Positions 1 to 11,600 of a stretch of 64,000 nucleotides of DNA are shown piece by piece. Position 1 is the stretch's first letter; the number at the start of each line of letters is the position of its first letter. Source of the DNA: Saprospiraceae bacterium (GTDB lineage Bacteria; Bacteroidota; Bacteroidia; Chitinophagales; Saprospiraceae); the NCBI GenBank assembly GCA_016712145.1, contig JADJRO010000001.1:806001-870000 (forward strand), read 5' to 3'. The translations under genes were made by a program, and so were the position numbers. The notes beneath the pieces are model-generated. The model made no database searches and was not told the DNA's origin. It saw nothing but the letters and a program-made list of their open reading frames with translations.

Positions 1-2755
1 ACACTGCAATAAATGGAGATGGATTGAATGTAATTTCAACCAAATCAGCAGCAGCACAATTATTATTATCTTCCGTTAATTCGAAAACATACTTACCATA
101 ATTTCCTTGAGTATTGACTGACGAAGTTGCCAAAACATCATCTGAAAACTGAACTCCAGATGGACCGGAAATCAATCGCCACTTTAAGTTAGTGCCCAGA
201 ATACTAGAAATTCCTTTAAGGTCATACACCGTTCCGCAAATCGCATCGTCAACCCCTGCGTTTGGTAATGGGTTTTTATAGAATACAAATGGTTTTGGAC
301 CATCAACTTGAACACAACCTGCTGAAAAATCAATTCCTCCCTGACCATTTCGCTTTCCAACTAAAACAAAAATGTAATAAGTTGTATTAAAACTCATAGT
401 ACCAGGATCATAAGCAATGGTTTTGGAATTAAGCATTTTAATAAACGATCCCCCCGCTGCATTATCTGGATCTGGATCGTTTGTCATAACATAAATTACG
501 GTATCGTTTGGATCCAATTTTTCCAGGGCCGGATCATAAAAAAACGTAAATATATCTGACTCGCATTTATTCTCAAGGCCTTTGTCAAGAACACCAACAA
601 GATTGGTACACTTACATTCGTGATTAAAATTAAATGTTAAAATGCAACCCATCGCATCGCGCACCAAAATGGTATAATTCGTTAAATTATCATGGAAATT
701 TGATAAGTAGACATTGTTTGCATCAATGGTACCATTTCCTTGTACTACAGTGTAAGGTGGCGTTCCACCACGCACTTGAAAGCGCAATTTGTATTGGGTC
801 TGTTTAACATTACACAAGTAAGTTATTCCAGAAGAATCCGGTGTAGAATTAAAATAAAGATCAACTGTATCTGTACCGGTACAACCCAGTCGTGTTTCAG
901 AATAAACATATCGATAGATTCCAAACGAGTCAACTTTTACATTGGACTTAGGGTCTGTAATATCTGTTATATTTGAGTTTCCAGGTCCTCCAATTTGGGT
1001 CCAGCTACCTCCTACATCTTTTTGTCCATTGAATTGATTTGCCAAATCGCAAATACTGTCATTGGGACCCGCTTTAGGAGCAGGAACAGCCTGAATAGCT
1101 ACTTTAATACATTTTTCGCAGCTTCTTCCACAGTCTGTATCATAATAAACGCAAACAGTACCTGTGTCACCTGGAGGAAGTAACCATTTGATTTCTACTC
1201 CTTGAGAATCGGGCTTAGATACTACAAAGCCTCCATCAACAGTCCAGGTATAAAAAGTAACTTTTTGATTGATAAACGTATCAATCCAATAAGAACCATT
1301 TTTCCCCACACATAAAACTACATCTCCTGCTAAAGGAAAACATTTAGGTGCCAGATCGTCTTCATTAAATGTTTCACAGAATGTTTTGGCACAAATTGCA
1401 AATTCAGTTGCTAATTCAACCTTTACATTTACCTCTACACAATAATCTTCCTTTACGGCATCTACTAAAAGTCTCTCATCTTGACTGATTGTTTTCTTCG
1501 CTGGATCGTTTTTCTTATACCAACGGTATTCAAATTGATACGTTTCGCCAACACTACATGGTTTTATTATACGAACTCCAGGAGAAATTTCGACTTGTCC
1601 ACCAATACACTGTACTCGGAAATTAGGAGCAAAATCAACAGAAACTGCGGTTAATAGAATTGCACTGTCGCAACGATAGGGATCGGTTGTTTTAGGCAAA
1701 GCAACTTCAAATTGTTGCTTACAAGGTACGTGAGCACGGCCTAGAATATCAATATAAGGTTCGCCATCACACGTTATATAATATACATCCGGTGGATCCG
1801 GTTTGTCTAAAACATAAAATTGTACAATAGAGTCATATTTACAACAATTGGCATCAGTGAATTGCTCCCGGTATTCCCCCGTTTGGAAAATTCGTTGAGA
1901 ATGCCATTTGTAACCTCCAGGATTTGCTAATTCATAACAAATATATCGTGGAGGTCCCATTTTATCAGCAATGGGTCTAACTTTTACGGTAGCACATTGT
2001 GGACCTTCCTGTGAACAAATAGAACCACTGGAAGGGTTACCAATATATGCTGTAACACAAATAATAAAATCACCTTCATCTGGAAAATCTAAACGCACTT
2101 CATTTGAATTGCCTCCAACTTCATCGCCATCTAAAGTCCATACATAGGTTGGCTCACAGCCACCTGATTGTGGATTTACAAAAAATCGAACATTACATGC
2201 ACCAACACAAACAGGTTGAATAATTTTACTGGCTATATTATTAATAAACCCTAATGGATCTAAGGAAGGTGGCCCTCCACCAGAAGTATTAATCGTAAAA
2301 TCACAAATATCCCCGCTGCAACCATCTACCCATAGATAATAAGTTTTGCAAGGAATAAGTGTTGCAGTTGCCGTTGATGTACTATTTGGTGGAATACATG
2401 GGATTGATCGACATACGACCTCTTGGCCACAATTGCAATCTCCCCAAATTCCGTATTGAATACCTTGTGAGCTTGTACAATTCCCGATGGTTAATGTGAT
2501 GGTCACATTTCCCCCCTGAGACACAAAAGCCCACCAACTGGTATTGTGACCCACACCCCCTTGTGAACATAAGGGTTGGCATGGACTGGCAACTGTACTT
2601 GGGTTATTACAGGCATAGCCGTTAACCTCATCCAATGAACACAACACATTGGCGAGTTCACACTCTTCAGCCATCGGAGGGGTACATTGTGCGATCAGTT
2701 GGGTAGTTCCAACTAGACTAAAAACACATATTAAAAAAAGTAAAATTCGATACAT
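1..2755 (-). CDS. Large secreted Cys-rich protein, C-terminus beyond the left edge
   Basis: An open frame without a stop runs on the minus strand from an ATG at 2755 to the window edge (918 codons visible). Residues 1-23 form a signal peptide (hydrophobic stretch ending in QLIAQ), so the protein is exported. The mature part starts Cys-rich and continues as Ig/PKD-like modules with many paired Cys, Gly and aromatic residues, including phrases such as TYYLWVDGCSGD and YVWTLDGDEVGG. By analogy with its neighbours and with Saprospiria cell-surface proteins, a T9SS sorting domain is expected outside the window, but it is not visible here. It could be an adhesin; there is no catalytic motif that I recognise. 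The function is unknown. The frame and the signal peptide are clear. Confidence 0.8.
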   Translation of the reverse strand, partial: MYRILLFLICVFSLVGTTQLIAQCTPPMAEECELANVLCSLDEVNGYACNNPSTVASPCQPLCSQGGVGHNTSWWAFVSQGGNVTITLTIGNCTSSQGIQYGIWGDCNCGQEVVCRSIPCIPPNSTSTATATLIPCKTYYLWVDGCSGDICDFTINTSGGGPPSLDPLGFINNIASKIIQPVCVGACNVRFFVNPQSGGCEPTYVWTLDGDEVGGNSNEVRLDFPDEGDFIICVTAYIGNPSSGSICSQEGPQCATVKVRPIADKMGPPRYICYELANPGGYKWHSQRIFQTGEYREQFTDANCCKYDSIVQFYVLDKPDPPDVYYITCDGEPYIDILGRAHVPCKQQFEVALPKTTDPYRCDSAILLTAVSVDFAPNFRVQCIGGQVEISPGVRIIKPCSVGETYQFEYRWYKKNDPAKKTISQDERLLVDAVKEDYCVEVNVKVELATEFAICAKTFCETFNEDDLAPKCFPLAGDVVLCVGKNGSYWIDTFINQKVTFYTWTVDGGFVVSKPDSQGVEIKWLLPPGDTGTVCVYYDTDCGRSCEKCIKVAIQAVPAPKAGPNDSICDLANQFNGQKDVGGSWTQIGGPGNSNITDITDPKSNVKVDSFGIYRYVYSETRLGCTGTDTVDLYFNSTPDSSGITYLCNVKQTQYKLRFQVRGGTPPYTVVQGNGTIDANNVYLSNFHDNLTNYTILVRDAMGCILTFNFNHECKCTNLVGVLDKGLENKCESDIFTFFYDPALEKLDPNDTVIYVMTNDPDPDNAAGGSFIKMLNSKTIAYDPGTMSFNTTYYIFVLVGKRNGQGGIDFSAGCVQVDGPKPFVFYKNPLPNAGVDDAICGTVYDLKGISSILGTNLKWRLISGPSGVQFSDDVLATSSVNTQGNYGKYVFELTEDNNNCAAADLVEITFNPSPFIAV

Positions 2756-3068
2756 ATTGTAAATGTTTTTCTTAAATATTACAAAAAATAATATACTTAC
2801 CTTGGATTATCAAATAAAATTAATGTTTTATTTAACATTAATTAGATTTATTTTCACAAATAAAGTTTGGAATTTCAAAAACCGTACCGTTGTACAATTT
2901 ATTAAATTTACTCATTTACGAGAATTCATTGTTTATTCTAAATTCCAAATCTTCAGGCAATCATAAGACCCTGCGACCTGTCTTTTCGCTTCTTCAATAC
3001 TCAAAAAAATATATATAAATCCTTCTGAATAAGGTTTTAGCCTGGAAAATGATCAAAATATAAGAAAA
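2756..3068. other. Intergenic spacer, no gene seen
   Basis: This spacer of about 310 bp lies between two minus-strand genes for secreted proteins. It is very AT-rich. I see no credible ORF, no strong terminator hairpin and no promoter that matches the Bacteroidota consensus well. It must hold the promoter of the left-edge gene if that gene is transcribed separately. Confidence 0.5.
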
Positions 3069-4256
3069 TTAGCGTACCAGCGTCAAATCCCCTTTAAATA
3101 TCAAGCCAACTCCTTTTGGATTTTGAAGCTCAATTAAGTAAACATAAACTCCTGGAAGCGCTGGTTGATCCCCAATTCGGCCATCCCATGCCTGGAATTC
3201 TCCTGAAAAGTTAATATTCTCCAAAGTATGAACCAGGTTTCCCCACCTGTCGAAAATTCGAAGTGCATTTATGTGCAAAGATCCCTTAGGGGAAAAAATA
3301 GAAAACAGATCATTGATGTTATCTCCATTTGGTGTAAAAGCATTTGGTATAAACAGATCCGAATTTATTAATACCCTTATTGTAATTGCATCTATAATTT
3401 CACAACCATTTTGATCGATAAGTTTTAATGTATATCGGGTATCGGTTTTGGGGCTTGCATTTACTTTAATACAATCTATACAAGCCAAATCTGTTGATGG
3501 ATCCCAAACCAGAAACTGAATGAAGTTGGTATCTAGATTGGTTTGTGTATCTATAAAATAGGAAGATCCCAATACAATGCTGGTATCTGGTCCCAATTCC
3601 AAAAACGCCTGAGGGGGCTCATTTATTTGCACCAAAGTATCTAATAAACATCCGAAACGATCTTTAAAAAATAAATGCTGCACACCAGCAGGTAAATTTT
3701 GCAATTTACTTATTGGATTGTATTGAATTCCATCCGTTGAAAATGTAACAGGAGGAAATTTACTGATCACTTCCAAAATTTCAATGGCTCCATTGTCTAA
3801 ACCAAAACATGAAATATCCTCAACATTTAAGCGAATTCCTGTAATTCCAACTGTATCTTTTCTAAGAATTCTAGATTCATTTCCAATGCAGCCGGTTTGT
3901 TTATTCACAATATTAACCATATAGGTGCCCGAACCTTTTATAAGGATGGTATCCCCTTTTGTTCCAGATTGAATGCTGCCATCCATGGTGCTCCAGGTAT
4001 AATCGCATTGATTGCATCCTGCAAGAATATACAGTTTTGCTAAATCTTGTTCGCAAATCAATGAATCCAGTGTTGCTATTTGAATGGAAGGTGTACTGGT
4101 GTCAATCGGCACATACAATGTGGTATCATGGACACAACCATATTGATTTGTAATAGCCAATGTATAAAATCCGGAAATTGAAATCTTTGGATTTACTTGC
4201 GTTGAATCCAATCCGAAAGGCCCGGTCCATAAAAAACCGATTTGATATGGTATCAA
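3069..4256 (-). CDS. C-terminal part of the P-domain/Ig-repeat T9SS protein (frameshifted)
   Basis: This frame continues the large protein encoded upstream on the same strand (4126-8448); the start at 4256 is only an artificial TTG. Its first residues complete the repeat motif FLWTGP that the upstream frame loses. One more Ig-like repeat follows (SLICEQD...), then a SprB-like section (ISCFGLDNGAIEI) and a C-terminal CHU_C/type B T9SS sorting domain of about 90 residues with the hallmark phrases NAFTPNGDNIND, IFDRWGNLV, WDG and LPGVYVYLIEL. It delivers the protein for outer-membrane secretion and attachment. Deleting one T from the six-T run at 4231-4236 (minus strand) fuses the two frames into 1802 residues. 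It is not an independent gene. Confidence 0.85.
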   Translation of the reverse strand: MIPYQIGFLWTGPFGLDSTQVNPKISISGFYTLAITNQYGCVHDTTLYVPIDTSTPSIQIATLDSLICEQDLAKLYILAGCNQCDYTWSTMDGSIQSGTKGDTILIKGSGTYMVNIVNKQTGCIGNESRILRKDTVGITGIRLNVEDISCFGLDNGAIEILEVISKFPPVTFSTDGIQYNPISKLQNLPAGVQHLFFKDRFGCLLDTLVQINEPPQAFLELGPDTSIVLGSSYFIDTQTNLDTNFIQFLVWDPSTDLACIDCIKVNASPKTDTRYTLKLIDQNGCEIIDAITIRVLINSDLFIPNAFTPNGDNINDLFSIFSPKGSLHINALRIFDRWGNLVHTLENINFSGEFQAWDGRIGDQPALPGVYVYLIELQNPKGVGLIFKGDLTLVR

Positions 4257-7200
4257 AATTAGGATTTAATTGAACGCTGGCCTGAATGCAATTTAATGTA
4301 TCCGTAAAAGCCGATAAATTTGGTTTTTGTCGTTGGTCGCGCACATACAACGAATCTAAATGTTCACAATGATTCAATCCTTTCACGCGCACATTGAAAA
4401 AACCCGTATCTTTTACAAATGGATTCTTTGAATTTGATAAAAAACTTCCATGTCTTGACCAGGTGTAACTTAAACCCAAATCATTCGTCTGAAGATTCAA
4501 TTGAACAGAATCTGTTAAACAATTTAATAAAGTATCCTGCAATACAAACACTGGCAATGACTTGTCTAAACCAACATAAACCGAATCTAACAGCAAACAG
4601 TTATTTTTTCCTTCAACAATTAACTGATACCAACCGGAATCTTTCACGAAAGGATTCCGCTCATTTATAAAAACTCCAGTAGGGCTTTGCCAGAACACGT
4701 TGATCAAACTATCATTTGATTGGACTCGGATTTGCGTGCTGTCTGACGAACAATTTAAAACAGATCCAAATGCATTAATTATTGGTAACAATGAATCCTT
4801 CAGAACTGTAATCGTTGTATCAACCATGCAATTATTTGGTGCAGTCAAACTTAATAGATAGACCCCTGGCAATCGAATAGCAGGATTTGGAAGATTTGAA
4901 TTAAAGTTTGACGGTCCGTTCCATTGATACCTTACGTTTGCAGGAAGTACTTCTACTAATGGAAAAAATTGATTTGTACTACAACTCAAGGTATCCACTT
5001 GAATGTTCTGTATAATTGGGGGCAACGTATCAAAACGCATGTTTATGGAATCAATCCCAATGCAACCAAATTCATTGATGCCTCTGAAAATATAATAACC
5101 AGCTTCATTAACTGGTATCGGATTTCTCAATAAAACAGATCCTGAAGGTGTGGTCCATTCATAAAACATCAAACTATCCGTAAAAAATGCCCACAACTCT
5201 GGATTTGACTTGGTTGCACAATTGATGATGCTATCTGAATAGCTAATTTTTGGAGCTTGTTTGAATGCCTGCAATCGAATTGAATCTGTCAAACTACATC
5301 CAAAAGAATTTGTCACGGTATACTTATAAAATCCTTCTAAATTGGTAAGAATTATCGCACTATCAGATGTTAATAGCCCAGGGCCTTCCCAATGATATCT
5401 TAAATTAGTTTCATTGCTAATAATCTGCAATAATGCTGTAGAATCTTTACAACTTAAACTATCATTTGCTACTTGAAATAAAGGCAAATTCCTTTTTTCA
5501 ATAAGCAAAATGGAATCTGATGCCATACATCCGTTTTTTGCCGTAACTTTCAATAAATACCAACCAGGCAAATTGCTGGTAATGTCTTTTGTTAAAAAGG
5601 AATCCTGCAATGGGTTAAGCCATTTGTAGTTAACTATAGAGTCCGGAGAACTCGAAATGACACGGGCATTCGTCCTTGCACATGTTATGGTATCCGCTTG
5701 CAACTGCAAACTGGGCGGAAGTGTATCTAATAAAATACGGATGCTGGCTGAATCAGTGCATCCGTTAATCCCGCGAACGAAAACGGAGTACACACCCGGA
5801 GTGGAAACTAAAATAGAATCTGCAATAGAATTAATGAATTGAGGTCCGGACCAATGCAATGTATCAACTCCCTGATTTAATTTAATTAAAATTTTTGCCT
5901 GGTTATATATACAGCTAAGATCATTTCCTTGAATTGATTGTATAGGAGGAGATCTATCCATATCGATATAAATTGACTTTTCAGCTTTACAACCATTTAC
6001 ACTGGTAGCAATTAATTTATAAAAGCCACTGTCTGAAACCACAGGATCTTCCAACATGGAAGAAAACATCCCGGGTCCTGACCATTGGTAGTTCGAACTA
6101 ATAGAAACCGTCGCGTTAATTTGGACCACCTGTTTATAACAGGTAAGTTGCTCCCCTGAAAATTGAATGACTGGTTTTAAGGTGTCTTGTTTGATTTCAA
6201 TACTGTCAAAGCTGGCGCATCCATTGATGCCTGTTACCTGAATTTTATATATGCCGGCTTCTTTAATAAATGGGCTGGATTTTATTTCGTTAAAACCAAT
6301 AGGACCCGTCCAATGATAGACCAAACCAGGTAAGCCAGATGTATCTATAAGTGCGATCTGAATACTATCTTTAAAACAATCTAAAATTCCAGCTTGCAAT
6401 TTAAATTGGGGTCTTAAACTATCCAGATGAATGTAAATCACAGTATCTAATACACATGCGGCAGAATCTCTTAAGTATACAATATAAAAACCTGAATCTT
6501 GAACAATTGGATCCAACAGATTGCTTTTAAAACCATATCCATTAGAATAACTAATAGAATCTAATATCGAATTGGAATTTGCATTTATTTGAACATTAAA
6601 ATTATTCAGGCAATTCAACGTGTCGGGTTTCACATTATAATCGGGTTTCTGAATACTACTAGATACCCTGATAAACCCACTGTTTGAGCACCCATTATCC
6701 GCAGTAACTGTAAGTGTATAAAATCCTGGAATATTAATACTGGGATCCAAATTAGTTGATTGAAAAAAATTCGGACCCGTCCACATAAAATTTAACAATG
6801 ATTTGTTAGAATTAAAACGCAAGATACTGATGCTGTCTCTGCAACTTAAATCATCGGCAAATAAGACCAATTCCGCGGGAAATGTATCTAATAAAACTTC
6901 AATGGAACCAATATTAGAACATCCTGCATCGTCAGTTACTGTGACATAATAAAAGCCTTGTTGATTAACCTGAATCACAGAATCAACACCGATCATATTG
7001 ATTCCATCAGACCAATTAAAAATTGGATTTATAGCATCTGTTGCTGCTTTTAATGTTGCTCTATTATGAAAACAATTTATAGTGTCTGACGATACAATTA
7101 AGCCTGGAATTTTATCTCTTTTTAATACACTAATTTCAAGAGAATCTTTACAAAAGCCATCCTCAAATACTACTTTATAGGTTCCTTCTTGATTTACACT

Positions 7201-8448
7201 TACACTTAACGAATCCCTTAAATCAACAAAATTTCCGTCAGTTGTAGACCAGTTAATTCGCGTTCGGCTTGTTTTAATGGACTTCGAAATATCCAATTGG
7301 ATCACTGGATTGCTGCAAGTAATGGTATCATTCTTTGTTAATGCAATCTTCATATCCACCACTTTTAATTGAAGATCCAGTGTCGAATCACAACCAAAAG
7401 TTGATCTTAAAGGAATGGTATAGCGTCCTTCATCGTAGTATTTGAGTGTTCCGAGATGAAGTGTATCGCCCCGGCACAAGAAAAAGCTATCTTGAACTTG
7501 GGTATAATTAGGGTGAATTGAAACTTCCAAACAATTTTTTGAAATTTCAGCACAAAAGCTGTTAAGATTTATTACTAAATCATTCTTAAATGCTGAGATC
7601 GTTGTTCCTAGTTTCGGTAATTTTAATGAATCTGAAGTCAGAAAAGAAATTCCACAAATAACATAATCTCCTACTTTAAAACTCCTCAAATCCAAACTAT
7701 CTCCGATATAAATTAGCGTATCATTCTCTGTTACTAAATAGGTAAAGGAATATAGTGTAGAATCTGGTTTATAAACTGGAAACGTAATCCGCTCCTGGAT
7801 TAAAAGCTGAGGATCATTGACGCAATAATCTAAATGATCATTTATAAAAACGCCTCCATTTGGACTACAATCCATACAATTAATTCCTGAGGGATCACAA
7901 AACAACAAACAAAAACTCTCAATTTTGCCTTCATAAAATCGTTCGTCATCGTGGACTTCGAGTGTCCAAATTCCATTAACAGAACCTAAATTAAAACTTT
8001 CGAGACATCCTCCTTCAGGGTAATATGTGCCGTTATAGAATTTACCAAAAATTCCCCAGGCTTGCTGATTATCCCATTTCATTTTAAAGCCTTTATCGGG
8101 ATTGGATTTATCAGCACATGGAATAAATGTAACGGCCCAATGAGAAAAGTCTGAAATTCCGGAATTCCCGATGGGTCCAACCAATCGAAGTCTTTGCCCA
8201 GAGGGAGAAATGAGATCCATTGTGAGGTCTCCAATAAACTCATGTTCGAATTGGATCCTTACTCCACAAACACCTTGCCCAGGATTAGCTAAATCATTAT
8301 TGAGTGCCGAACTTATTAATAACTTAAGGGCGGCAGTTGATTTATCTTTAATTAAAACCGTTGAGTCAACACAGCACCACTGACCACTTAACTCCGTTAG
8401 CCACAAGCCAAAGAATGCAATTATGATCCATTTATTCTGATAGTGCAT
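4126..8448 (-). CDS. Giant secreted protein with P-domain and Ig/PKD-like repeats (N-terminal part)
   Basis: The ATG at 8448 is chosen over an upstream one at 8478 because it gives a proper signal peptide (MHYQNKWIIIAFFGLWLTEL, then SGQ). About residues 45-190 resemble the proprotein-convertase P (Homo B) domain: FIGDLTMDLISPSGQ, WGIFG and GIWTLEVHDD. After a linker come 14 Ig-like modules, each opening with a D-x-L-x-C phrase and carrying WxGP, GxYxLxVT and NGC motifs; a fifteenth lies in the downstream fragment. The tail after about residue 1405 (RFFMDRAFRIGF...) is out of frame: the true reading switches at the T run at 4231-4236 into the frame of 3069-4256, which carries the sorting domain. 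It is probably a surface adhesin or structural filament; no catalytic site is seen. Confidence 0.85.
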   Translation of the reverse strand: MHYQNKWIIIAFFGLWLTELSGQWCCVDSTVLIKDKSTAALKLLISSALNNDLANPGQGVCGVRIQFEHEFIGDLTMDLISPSGQRLRLVGPIGNSGISDFSHWAVTFIPCADKSNPDKGFKMKWDNQQAWGIFGKFYNGTYYPEGGCLESFNLGSVNGIWTLEVHDDERFYEGKIESFCLLFCDPSGINCMDCSPNGGVFINDHLDYCVNDPQLLIQERITFPVYKPDSTLYSFTYLVTENDTLIYIGDSLDLRSFKVGDYVICGISFLTSDSLKLPKLGTTISAFKNDLVINLNSFCAEISKNCLEVSIHPNYTQVQDSFFLCRGDTLHLGTLKYYDEGRYTIPLRSTFGCDSTLDLQLKVVDMKIALTKNDTITCSNPVIQLDISKSIKTSRTRINWSTTDGNFVDLRDSLSVSVNQEGTYKVVFEDGFCKDSLEISVLKRDKIPGLIVSSDTINCFHNRATLKAATDAINPIFNWSDGINMIGVDSVIQVNQQGFYYVTVTDDAGCSNIGSIEVLLDTFPAELVLFADDLSCRDSISILRFNSNKSLLNFMWTGPNFFQSTNLDPSINIPGFYTLTVTADNGCSNSGFIRVSSSIQKPDYNVKPDTLNCLNNFNVQINANSNSILDSISYSNGYGFKSNLLDPIVQDSGFYIVYLRDSAACVLDTVIYIHLDSLRPQFKLQAGILDCFKDSIQIALIDTSGLPGLVYHWTGPIGFNEIKSSPFIKEAGIYKIQVTGINGCASFDSIEIKQDTLKPVIQFSGEQLTCYKQVVQINATVSISSNYQWSGPGMFSSMLEDPVVSDSGFYKLIATSVNGCKAEKSIYIDMDRSPPIQSIQGNDLSCIYNQAKILIKLNQGVDTLHWSGPQFINSIADSILVSTPGVYSVFVRGINGCTDSASIRILLDTLPPSLQLQADTITCARTNARVISSSPDSIVNYKWLNPLQDSFLTKDITSNLPGWYLLKVTAKNGCMASDSILLIEKRNLPLFQVANDSLSCKDSTALLQIISNETNLRYHWEGPGLLTSDSAIILTNLEGFYKYTVTNSFGCSLTDSIRLQAFKQAPKISYSDSIINCATKSNPELWAFFTDSLMFYEWTTPSGSVLLRNPIPVNEAGYYIFRGINEFGCIGIDSINMRFDTLPPIIQNIQVDTLSCSTNQFFPLVEVLPANVRYQWNGPSNFNSNLPNPAIRLPGVYLLSLTAPNNCMVDTTITVLKDSLLPIINAFGSVLNCSSDSTQIRVQSNDSLINVFWQSPTGVFINERNPFVKDSGWYQLIVEGKNNCLLLDSVYVGLDKSLPVFVLQDTLLNCLTDSVQLNLQTNDLGLSYTWSRHGSFLSNSKNPFVKDTGFFNVRVKGLNHCEHLDSLYVRDQRQKPNLSAFTDTLNCIQASVQLNPNFDTISNRFFMDRAFRIGFNASKSKDFNFRILYIGYYKSIWLCP

Positions 8449-8522
8449 TTTAATAATTCCAAAACATGATATATACAAAAACCGTGCAAATTACCCAGAA
8501 CACATCAATTCTGGCTAGTTCG

Positions 8523-8638
8523 CAAGCTATTCCCTGCAGAACCATTATGATCTACAGTTAATTAACTACTGCTGTCTTGACTAGAACGCTCATTCTGCTT
8601 AGTTCATATATCACCCATGATTCCAGCAGAATAGCTTG
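8523..8638. repeat. Imperfect inverted repeat in the intergenic spacer
   Basis: The spacer between the reprolysin-like gene (ending 8641) and the P-domain gene contains CAAGCTATTC at 8523-8532 and a near-complementary CAGCAGAATAGCTTG at 8624-8638, with the perfect palindrome AGTTAATTAACT between them. The arms could form a stem around a loop of about 90 bases. It lies directly after the stop of the upstream minus-strand neighbour's partner gene, so a transcript-end or RNA-stability role is possible. No T tract of terminator type follows. The function is unknown. Confidence 0.4.
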
Positions 8639-8640
8639 AA

Positions 8641-11600
8641 TTATCTTGATAAGAAGATCGCTTTTGTAATTGTGCTCTTTTTATTTTCAATACTTATAAT
8701 ATAGGATCCAGCTTTCAAGTCATTTAGATTTAACTTAATACTTGGTTGATCAGGAACAGCTACATATGAATAAACCGCTTCACCCAAGTAATTATAAATT
8801 TTAATCAAGTTTTTATCCTGTATGTCCAATCCTGAAATATTTAGAATACCATTAAAAGGATTTGGGAAAATTTTAAAGCCTTCTGAATCTTGTTTCTTTA
8901 TTGGAAAAATTATATCACCATTTAATTCTGAATTCTTGTAGATAATATTTTCCGGACACAACACGGGTGAAATCACACGAATATAGGTTTGTCTGATTAA
9001 ACTATTTTCGCCATTTGAATTCCGAACGGTCAGCTTAACAGAATAAGTACCCTTTTTATCATAATAAACCACTGGGTTTTTACTTGATGAAGTATCTGGT
9101 GAAGCACCGTCAAATATCCAAGACCAGGAATTTACATCAGCAGAAGTTTTACTAGTAAATTGAACCTCTCCAAATCCGCAAATCAATGTGGTATCAGCAA
9201 TAAAATCGATTTTAGGAACTAAATAAACTGCGACCAATTGGCTCGTAGTATCAGAACCACAATCATTTGTCACTATTAACCGAACGTTATAATCTCCTTC
9301 AGCAGAATATACATGGGTTGGCGAAACTTCAGCACTCGTTTTGCTGTCTCCAAATTCCCATAAATAGCTTCCACCTAATTTTGACTGATCATTAAAAAAT
9401 ACTGAAAATCCAGTAATTGATTTTTGAAAAGCCGCTTCCGGTAGGTCTCCAACACTTACAAACTGTTGCTTGTTGATTGTAACTGAATCTCCATTGCCTT
9501 TTACCTTCAAGCTTACATCATAAATTCCTACTGAATTATACGTCACAACAGGATCTTTATCAAACGAACTTGATGGTGTCCCACCAGGAAAACTCCAATG
9601 GTAGCTTGATGCCCCTATAGAAGTGTTTTTAAAATGAACTTCAAATGGAATGCATCCTTTTTGAAAATCAGAACTAAATCCAGCAATTAATCCTGTACCG
9701 ATGATTAATTCTTTAGAAAAGGTGTCTCTGCCACAAGCATTTTCTATAATTTGCTTTGCCTGATAAATTCCGGGTAGGTATTCATGGGTAGGATTTTGCT
9801 CTGTACTTGTTTTCCCATCTCCAAATTCCCAATGCATTGTCCTGTAAAATTTTGATTTATCTGTAAACGATATGATCGTTCCGTTTTCCTGGAAAGTAAA
9901 ATCAGCAACAGGCATTGAATCAGCCTTTATATAATTTAATTTTTCAGATGTCGCACTGTATTTACTATTTCTAGCGACTAATTTAACATCAAATGAACCA
10001 GGGTTTTTATACTCAACAATTGGTTCAAAAAGGGATGAAGTAGAGGGCAATCCGCCTGGAAAAGTCCAGGTCCAGGAAGTAACATTTGTTGATGAAAGGT
10101 TGATAAATTTGACCTTGAATGAAGTACAACCAAAAGTAGTATCTGCAGAGAACAGAGCAATTGGAACCGTAACGATGGTTATTTTCATTTTAAACTCATT
10201 GACGCCACAATCATTTTCTGCACGCAATACGACATCATAAACGCCATCATTTTGATATTCATGAATTGGATCCTGGTCGTTTGAGGTTTCTCCATCTCCG
10301 AAATCCCATTCATACGTACTGCCATACAAGGTCAGGTTTGTAAAATAAACCGTCCTTGAAACGATGACTTTACTAAAATTAGCTTTTGGCTTATCATTCG
10401 CTTCAATGTATTTTGAAAACGTAACTGAGTTTGATCCAAAAGAATTGCTTACCCTAAGCGTCACATCGAACTTGCCAAAAGTCTTATACGTGACAACTGG
10501 ATTTTGCTGGTTTGAACTAGAAGGTGTTCCTCCCGGAAACGTCCATGCCCAACCCGTTGGATCATTTGTAGATAGATCAAAAAAGTTAACACTGAATGGA
10601 ACACAACCCGAAACTGGATTCCCATAAAAGTCAGCAACCGGCGCAGAGCCACCAGAGCATACACTTAAACAGCCTCTGCTATTTACATGTGCATTTATTC
10701 TTGAAATCGAATTGGAAGACCAGGCAGAAGTACAATTCACAGCAGGAGCCATGATAAAGGGCTGACCACTGCCATCATGATCCGCATTAAAGTTATGACC
10801 TAGCTCATGTGCTTGCAATTGCCGAATGCAATTATTGGATCCTCCATAATCGCTACACACATTGTATCTCAGGTTATTACAAATTACCCCGAGCCATGCC
10901 AGACCAACTGCTCCATTGGTGTATTTTGTAGTCCAGGCAGTCGCGACATCATACCCAGCACCATATCCACCCCCATTTCCCCAACTAACATGTTTATCTA
11001 AATGAGTATTGATGTTATTAATTCCATTCCATGGATCTGTAGCGGCAGATGTCGCTACAAAACTTGCAGACTGAACAAATTCAATAGCATGTTGAAACTC
11101 ATTGTCATAATTTTCTCCCAATAATGTTAAAATGGTATTATTCCAGTTTTCAACATTGGCAACACTCCCTCTTTTTTGAAAAACAGAGAAGTCATTTGCA
11201 ATCGCTATTTCAACCTGAAGACAATGACTCCGACTGTTGTTTACTTTCTCCTCTGACTGTTCAATGAGTTGTTGCTTATTTTTTATATACGTATCAAAAC
11301 CGCATTCGATAGAAGGGTTTTGGAAGATTTTTTCACTATCATAAATAACCAGCACATCATCAGAATAGCTAGGATCTATCCCATTTGCTTGCTCAATAAA
11401 AAAAGTGGCTCCACCTTCTTTAATCATCCCGGCAATAAAGTGGTCAGCAATGGTCATTCTTACATCACCACCTCTAGGCGCTTTAAGGTAACCAATTAAT
11501 GAATGAATATCCGGACGACGTCTAAATTCCTGGATTCCACGATCCGTCCCAACTCTGAGTAAATAGTCTGAGGTGTATACTTCGTGCTCAAATAATTCAA

